Assembly (NCBI GenBank): GCA_022826515.1
Contig: JAJDUT010000086.1
Span: forward strand, 1 to 17,010
Length of the DNA: 17,010 nt
Direction of reading: 5' to 3'
From: Candidatus Latescibacterota bacterium
Lineage (GTDB): Bacteria; Latescibacterota; UBA2968; UBA8231
The notes below the pieces were generated by a model. The model was not told where the DNA came from, made no database searches, and worked only from the letters and a program-made list of their open reading frames with translations. Positions 14,132 to 17,010 of this stretch are shown piece by piece. The stretch's first letter is position 1, and the number at the start of each line of letters is the position of its first letter. A program made the translations under genes and the position numbers.

Positions 14132-14160
14132 AAATGGGCACGTCATGGCGTGCCCATTTT
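14132..14160 (+). terminator. Strong hairpin with short T run (intrinsic terminator or attenuator)
   Basis: AAATGGGCACG (14132-14142) and CGTGCCCATTT (14149-14159) form a perfect 11-bp stem with a 6-base loop, ending in TTTT. It lies about 390 bases after the phoX-like gene and 74 bases before the surface-protein ATG. It may therefore terminate upstream transcription or act in the leader of the downstream gene. Confidence 0.6.
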
Positions 14161-14233
14161 CTCGTTGGTCCTTCGTATCAAAGGGCCGATTCCTCTCCCA
14201 TCATAGTGCCTCTTTCCAAGGGGAAAATTTCCT

Positions 14234-17010
14234 ATGCAATTTTTAATGAGCCTTTTCGTCGGCCTACTGCTGAGCGTCAGCAGTAGCGCGGAGCCACTGC
14301 TTGAAGGCCGGGTGCGATTGGCGTCTGGTTCGCCGGCCGCCGGCGTGCAGGTGCGGCTGTTCGACCTGACCAATCTGCACCAGTCGGTCGGCACCACCAC
14401 CGACGAAACCGGCCATTTCACCCTGTCGCTGCCAGCCGCTGCGCCCGGATCGGCGCTGCCGCAAGGCTTCGCCCTCGGACAGAATTACCCCAATCCGTTT
14501 AATCCTTCCACCATCATTCCCTACCAAATACCCACCGCCGCCCACGTGCGCTTGGCGGTATTCAACCTGTTGGGGCAACGCATTGCGACGTTGGTGGATG
14601 CGGAACGAGCGGCGGGGATGCACACGGCTCAATGGGACGCGACCGATGCGGCCGGGCGAGCGGTGGGTGCCGGGGTGTACATCTACCAACTCAGCAGCGA
14701 TGGCATGAAGGTGAGTCGGCGCATGGTGCTGATCGACGGGCAGGCCGGGATCCCGGCGGCGGGGTCAGCAGGGCCGATGCCGATGCAAGCGTCAGCTTTG
14801 GAGCGAGTGGAAGCGGATGCAGGTGTCTATGGGTTGACTGTGGCGGGCGAGGGCTTGGTCGCGTATGTGAACCCGGCTTTTCGGGTGGGGGTTGATGAGG
14901 TGGAGATCGTGGTTGAGGAACACAGTAGCACTGCACGGATGAAGCTGGCGGCAGGCGGGATTTTAGGCGATGTGGACAACAATGAGCGGGTTGATTTCTT
15001 CGATGCGCTGCTGGTGGCCCTGTACAGTGGCGATGCTTCCATCGTCCTGCCCAACAACGGCGATATTTCCCTCGGCGACGTCAACGAAAATGGCACAGTT
15101 GATTTCGCCGACGCCGTGCTCTTTGTCCGCTATCTCGCTGATCCGTCCGATCCGGCGTTGCCGACCGGCATTGGTAAGGTATCTGCGAATACAGACGACG
15201 ATACTCCGACGGTGCAGAGTCTAATCAATCTCACCCAAAGCAAGGATTCTGCGTCCTCGCCGGCTTGGTCGCCCGACGGACGACGCATCGCATTCTCAGG
15301 AAGCCGAGGCATTTATGTGATGGACCCCGACGGAAAAAACCAAAACCAAATAACACAAATATCTTGGGACGAGGATCCGACTTGGTCGCCCGACGGACGA
15401 CGCATCGCATTCCAGAGAAACCAGGATATTTATGTGATGGACCCCGACGGAAAAAACCTCATCAACCTCACAAACAATCGTACAAAGAGCCGTGCCACTT
15501 ATGACAAGTCGCCGGCTTGGTCGCCCGATGGACAGAAAATCGCATTCCAGAGAAGGAATGGCCCCCGGGATATTTATGTGATGGATGCCGACGGACGAAA
15601 CCAAACCCGAATCACGTACGACGACAATCATAACCAGTATAACGAGTCGCCGGCTTGGTCGCCCGACGGACAGAAAATCGCATTCCGGGCGCGGAGGGAC
15701 GGAAGCCTTGGTCGTGGTCTTTTTGTGATGGACCCCGACGGCAGCAACCTTACCCTACTCATACAAGAATCTTTTGCCGATGATCCGGCCTGGTCACCCA
15801 ATGGACAGAAAATCGCATTCTCAGGAAGCCGAGGCATTTATGTGATGGACGCCGACGGAAAAAACCAAAACCAAATCACAGAATCTCGGGACGAGGATCC
15901 GGCTTGGTCGCCCGATGGACAGAAAATCGCATTCGTGAGAAACAATGACATTTATGTAATGGCCATCGGCGGCGGCGGCAGTTCGGATGACCACAGCACT
16001 CCGACGGTGACGAATGTGGCGATCACCTCCCGGCCAGCCAGCGGCGATACCTACCTGGTGGGTGAGACGATTGAGGTCACGGTGACGTTCAGCGAACCGG
16101 TGTACGTCACCGGCGTTCCAGCCGTCAGCTTGGCCCATTTCGCTAACGGCGGTTCCACCAACGACATGAGGGCGCGCTACGCAACCGGAAGCGGCAGTGT
16201 CCGTCTGGTCTTCCGATACGTGGTCACCGCATCCGACATCGACCTAAACGGGGTTTCGCTGGCGCACAACCCCATCGTCCTCACTGCCGGACCCGGCAGT
16301 GGCACGGTCCGCGACAACGCGGGCAACCACGCCGATCGGTCTTATCTGCCCAGCCGATGGATAAGAGACATTGCCGCCCATAAAGTGGACGGCAGGTCTC
16401 CAGATTTGGTCGTCGAGTCGCTTTCAGCCAGCCCAACCTCCCTGTCGCCTGAGGATCTGTTTACGCTACGGGCAACAGTGCGCAATCAAGGGACCAGAGA
16501 TGCGGCCTCGACTTGGCTGTTTTGGTACCGCTCGGACGACGCCACCATAGACACCACCGACATAGCACTACCACACGACGACCATATCTCTAGCCTCGAT
16601 GCTGCGCAAATGGGACAGGAGTCCGCGTCCCCCTTTGCTCCAGCGGATGTGGGTACCTACTACTACGGGGCCTGCGTCGAAAGCGTGGCCGGCGAGAGCA
16701 ATACCGACAACAACTGCTCCGCTGCGGTGACCGTCACCGTCGAGCAAGAGGGTGATGATGGCGGCGGCGGCGGCGGCGGCGGGGATAGTAGCGGCAGCGG
16801 TACGACTTACGGGGTTGGTGAGACACTCCCCAATTTTCCATCAGGTTCTTTTGCTCCAGCAAGACTTACAGGTGGAAGCATTAGTAGAAGTGGTGGCCGC
16901 ACGACATTCAGCTTAGACAATGGCGGATTTGTAGAGCTACAAGATGGAACTAGATATACCTGTATTGCCTCGGGGGGATGTAGTATCGAGAACGGGCGCG
17001 TCACTGCGGG
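14234..17010 (+). CDS. Large modular secreted protein (sorting domain, dockerin, TolB propeller, CARDB), partial
   Basis: A continuous frame of 925 codons runs off the right edge. ATG 14234 has AAGGGGA nine bases upstream. After a signal peptide (cleavage near S-S-A, residues 17-19) come, in order: a carboxypeptidase-regulatory-like segment (about 20-70); a FlgD/T9SS-type sorting module (about 80-168, with LGQNYPNPFNPST and GVYIYQL); dockerin-like calcium repeats (GDVDNNERVDFFDAL and GDVNENGTVDFADAV, about 245-300); six PD40/TolB-like propeller blades (SPAWSPDGxxIAF...IYVMDxDG, about 340-577); an Ig-like domain (about 590-700); a CARDB-like domain (about 723-837); a glycine-rich linker (G8); and the start of another repeat module (YTCIASGGCSIENGRVTAG). 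It is probably a surface or secreted protein binding proteins or glycans. Its exact function cannot be read from these domains. The sorting-like module is near the N-terminus, which is unusual. Confidence 0.85.
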   Translation, partial: MQFLMSLFVGLLLSVSSSAEPLLEGRVRLASGSPAAGVQVRLFDLTNLHQSVGTTTDETGHFTLSLPAAAPGSALPQGFALGQNYPNPFNPSTIIPYQIPTAAHVRLAVFNLLGQRIATLVDAERAAGMHTAQWDATDAAGRAVGAGVYIYQLSSDGMKVSRRMVLIDGQAGIPAAGSAGPMPMQASALERVEADAGVYGLTVAGEGLVAYVNPAFRVGVDEVEIVVEEHSSTARMKLAAGGILGDVDNNERVDFFDALLVALYSGDASIVLPNNGDISLGDVNENGTVDFADAVLFVRYLADPSDPALPTGIGKVSANTDDDTPTVQSLINLTQSKDSASSPAWSPDGRRIAFSGSRGIYVMDPDGKNQNQITQISWDEDPTWSPDGRRIAFQRNQDIYVMDPDGKNLINLTNNRTKSRATYDKSPAWSPDGQKIAFQRRNGPRDIYVMDADGRNQTRITYDDNHNQYNESPAWSPDGQKIAFRARRDGSLGRGLFVMDPDGSNLTLLIQESFADDPAWSPNGQKIAFSGSRGIYVMDADGKNQNQITESRDEDPAWSPDGQKIAFVRNNDIYVMAIGGGGSSDDHSTPTVTNVAITSRPASGDTYLVGETIEVTVTFSEPVYVTGVPAVSLAHFANGGSTNDMRARYATGSGSVRLVFRYVVTASDIDLNGVSLAHNPIVLTAGPGSGTVRDNAGNHADRSYLPSRWIRDIAAHKVDGRSPDLVVESLSASPTSLSPEDLFTLRATVRNQGTRDAASTWLFWYRSDDATIDTTDIALPHDDHISSLDAAQMGQESASPFAPADVGTYYYGACVESVAGESNTDNNCSAAVTVTVEQEGDDGGGGGGGGDSSGSGTTYGVGETLPNFPSGSFAPARLTGGSISRSGGRTTFSLDNGGFVELQDGTRYTCIASGGCSIENGRVTA
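15287..15351 (+). repeat. Propeller-blade DNA repeat, copy 1
   Basis: This 65-base stretch inside the surface-protein gene matches 15812-15876 with a single mismatch. It covers the end of one blade and the IYVMD turn. Other blades share shorter matches. Confidence 0.85.
15812..15876 (+). repeat. Propeller-blade DNA repeat, copy 2
   Basis: This is the near-identical partner of 15287-15351, lying 525 bases (175 codons) downstream and in the same frame. Recombination between the copies would remove or add whole blades without a frameshift. Confidence 0.85.

Larger units (their letters stand above)
13744..14233. other. 490-base intergenic region with no gene
   Basis: No frame of useful length is present on either strand. 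The region is AT-rich in its first half, then carries A11 (13985-13995) and C14 (14003-14016) runs, a possible weak hairpin TTCGGC/GCCGAA near 14047-14070, and a strong hairpin at 14132-14159. The promoter and leader of the following surface-protein gene must lie here. Confidence 0.5.

Noticed and set aside
15240..15980. Regularly spaced repeats that might suggest a CRISPR array
   Set aside because: The repeats are in-frame coding copies of the propeller-blade motif with variable spacing and no spacer-like unique units of constant length.

Overview
The window looks like a chromosomal fragment from an uncultured, Gram-negative-type bacterium of or near the FCB group. Latescibacterota- or Poribacteria-like lineages fit best, but this is an inference. 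The clues are a large secreted protein with a FlgD/T9SS-like sorting module, dockerin-like repeats and TolB-type propeller blades, a sodium-pumping decarboxylase, a predicted selenoprotein, and Tat and lipoprotein signals. No rRNA, tRNA, CRISPR array or intact transposon was seen.

Region 1 (1-5569, all minus strand) is a peptide-export-like locus. In transcription order it holds an HlyD-type adaptor, a small 114-residue orphan protein with a strong ribosome binding site, a CPBP (CAAX-like) intramembrane protease, an ABC exporter without a peptidase domain, a second CPBP protease, and a membrane-anchored TPR protein that runs off the left edge. Two junctions are 4-base start/stop overlaps (ATGA and GTGA), so the genes are probably translationally coupled. 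The small gene is bracketed by inverted repeats, one of which carries a copy of the hlyD 3' end. This suggests past, and possibly ongoing, rearrangement or inversion. The DNA left of about 4.3 kb is visibly AT-richer than the rest.

Region 2 (5570-7238) holds a lipoprotein redoxin that is interrupted by one in-frame TGA exactly where a catalytic cysteine is expected (UxxC). A perfect 7-bp hairpin follows it at the spacing expected for a bacterial SECIS. I read it as one selenoprotein gene. Upstream lies gene debris with homopolymer tracts.

Region 3 (7239-10447, plus) is an oxaloacetate decarboxylase sodium-pump operon (gamma, beta, biotinylated alpha), followed by a small unknown gene. On the opposite strand are a DUF433/DUF5615 toxin-antitoxin-like pair and a stand-alone biotin protein ligase (birA), which could biotinylate the alpha subunit.

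Region 4 (12135-13743) is a Tat-exported PhoX-family protein transcribed divergently from birA. Region 5 (13744-17010) is a 490-base spacer with A11 and C14 tracts and a strong hairpin, then the first 925 codons of a modular surface protein that continues beyond the window.
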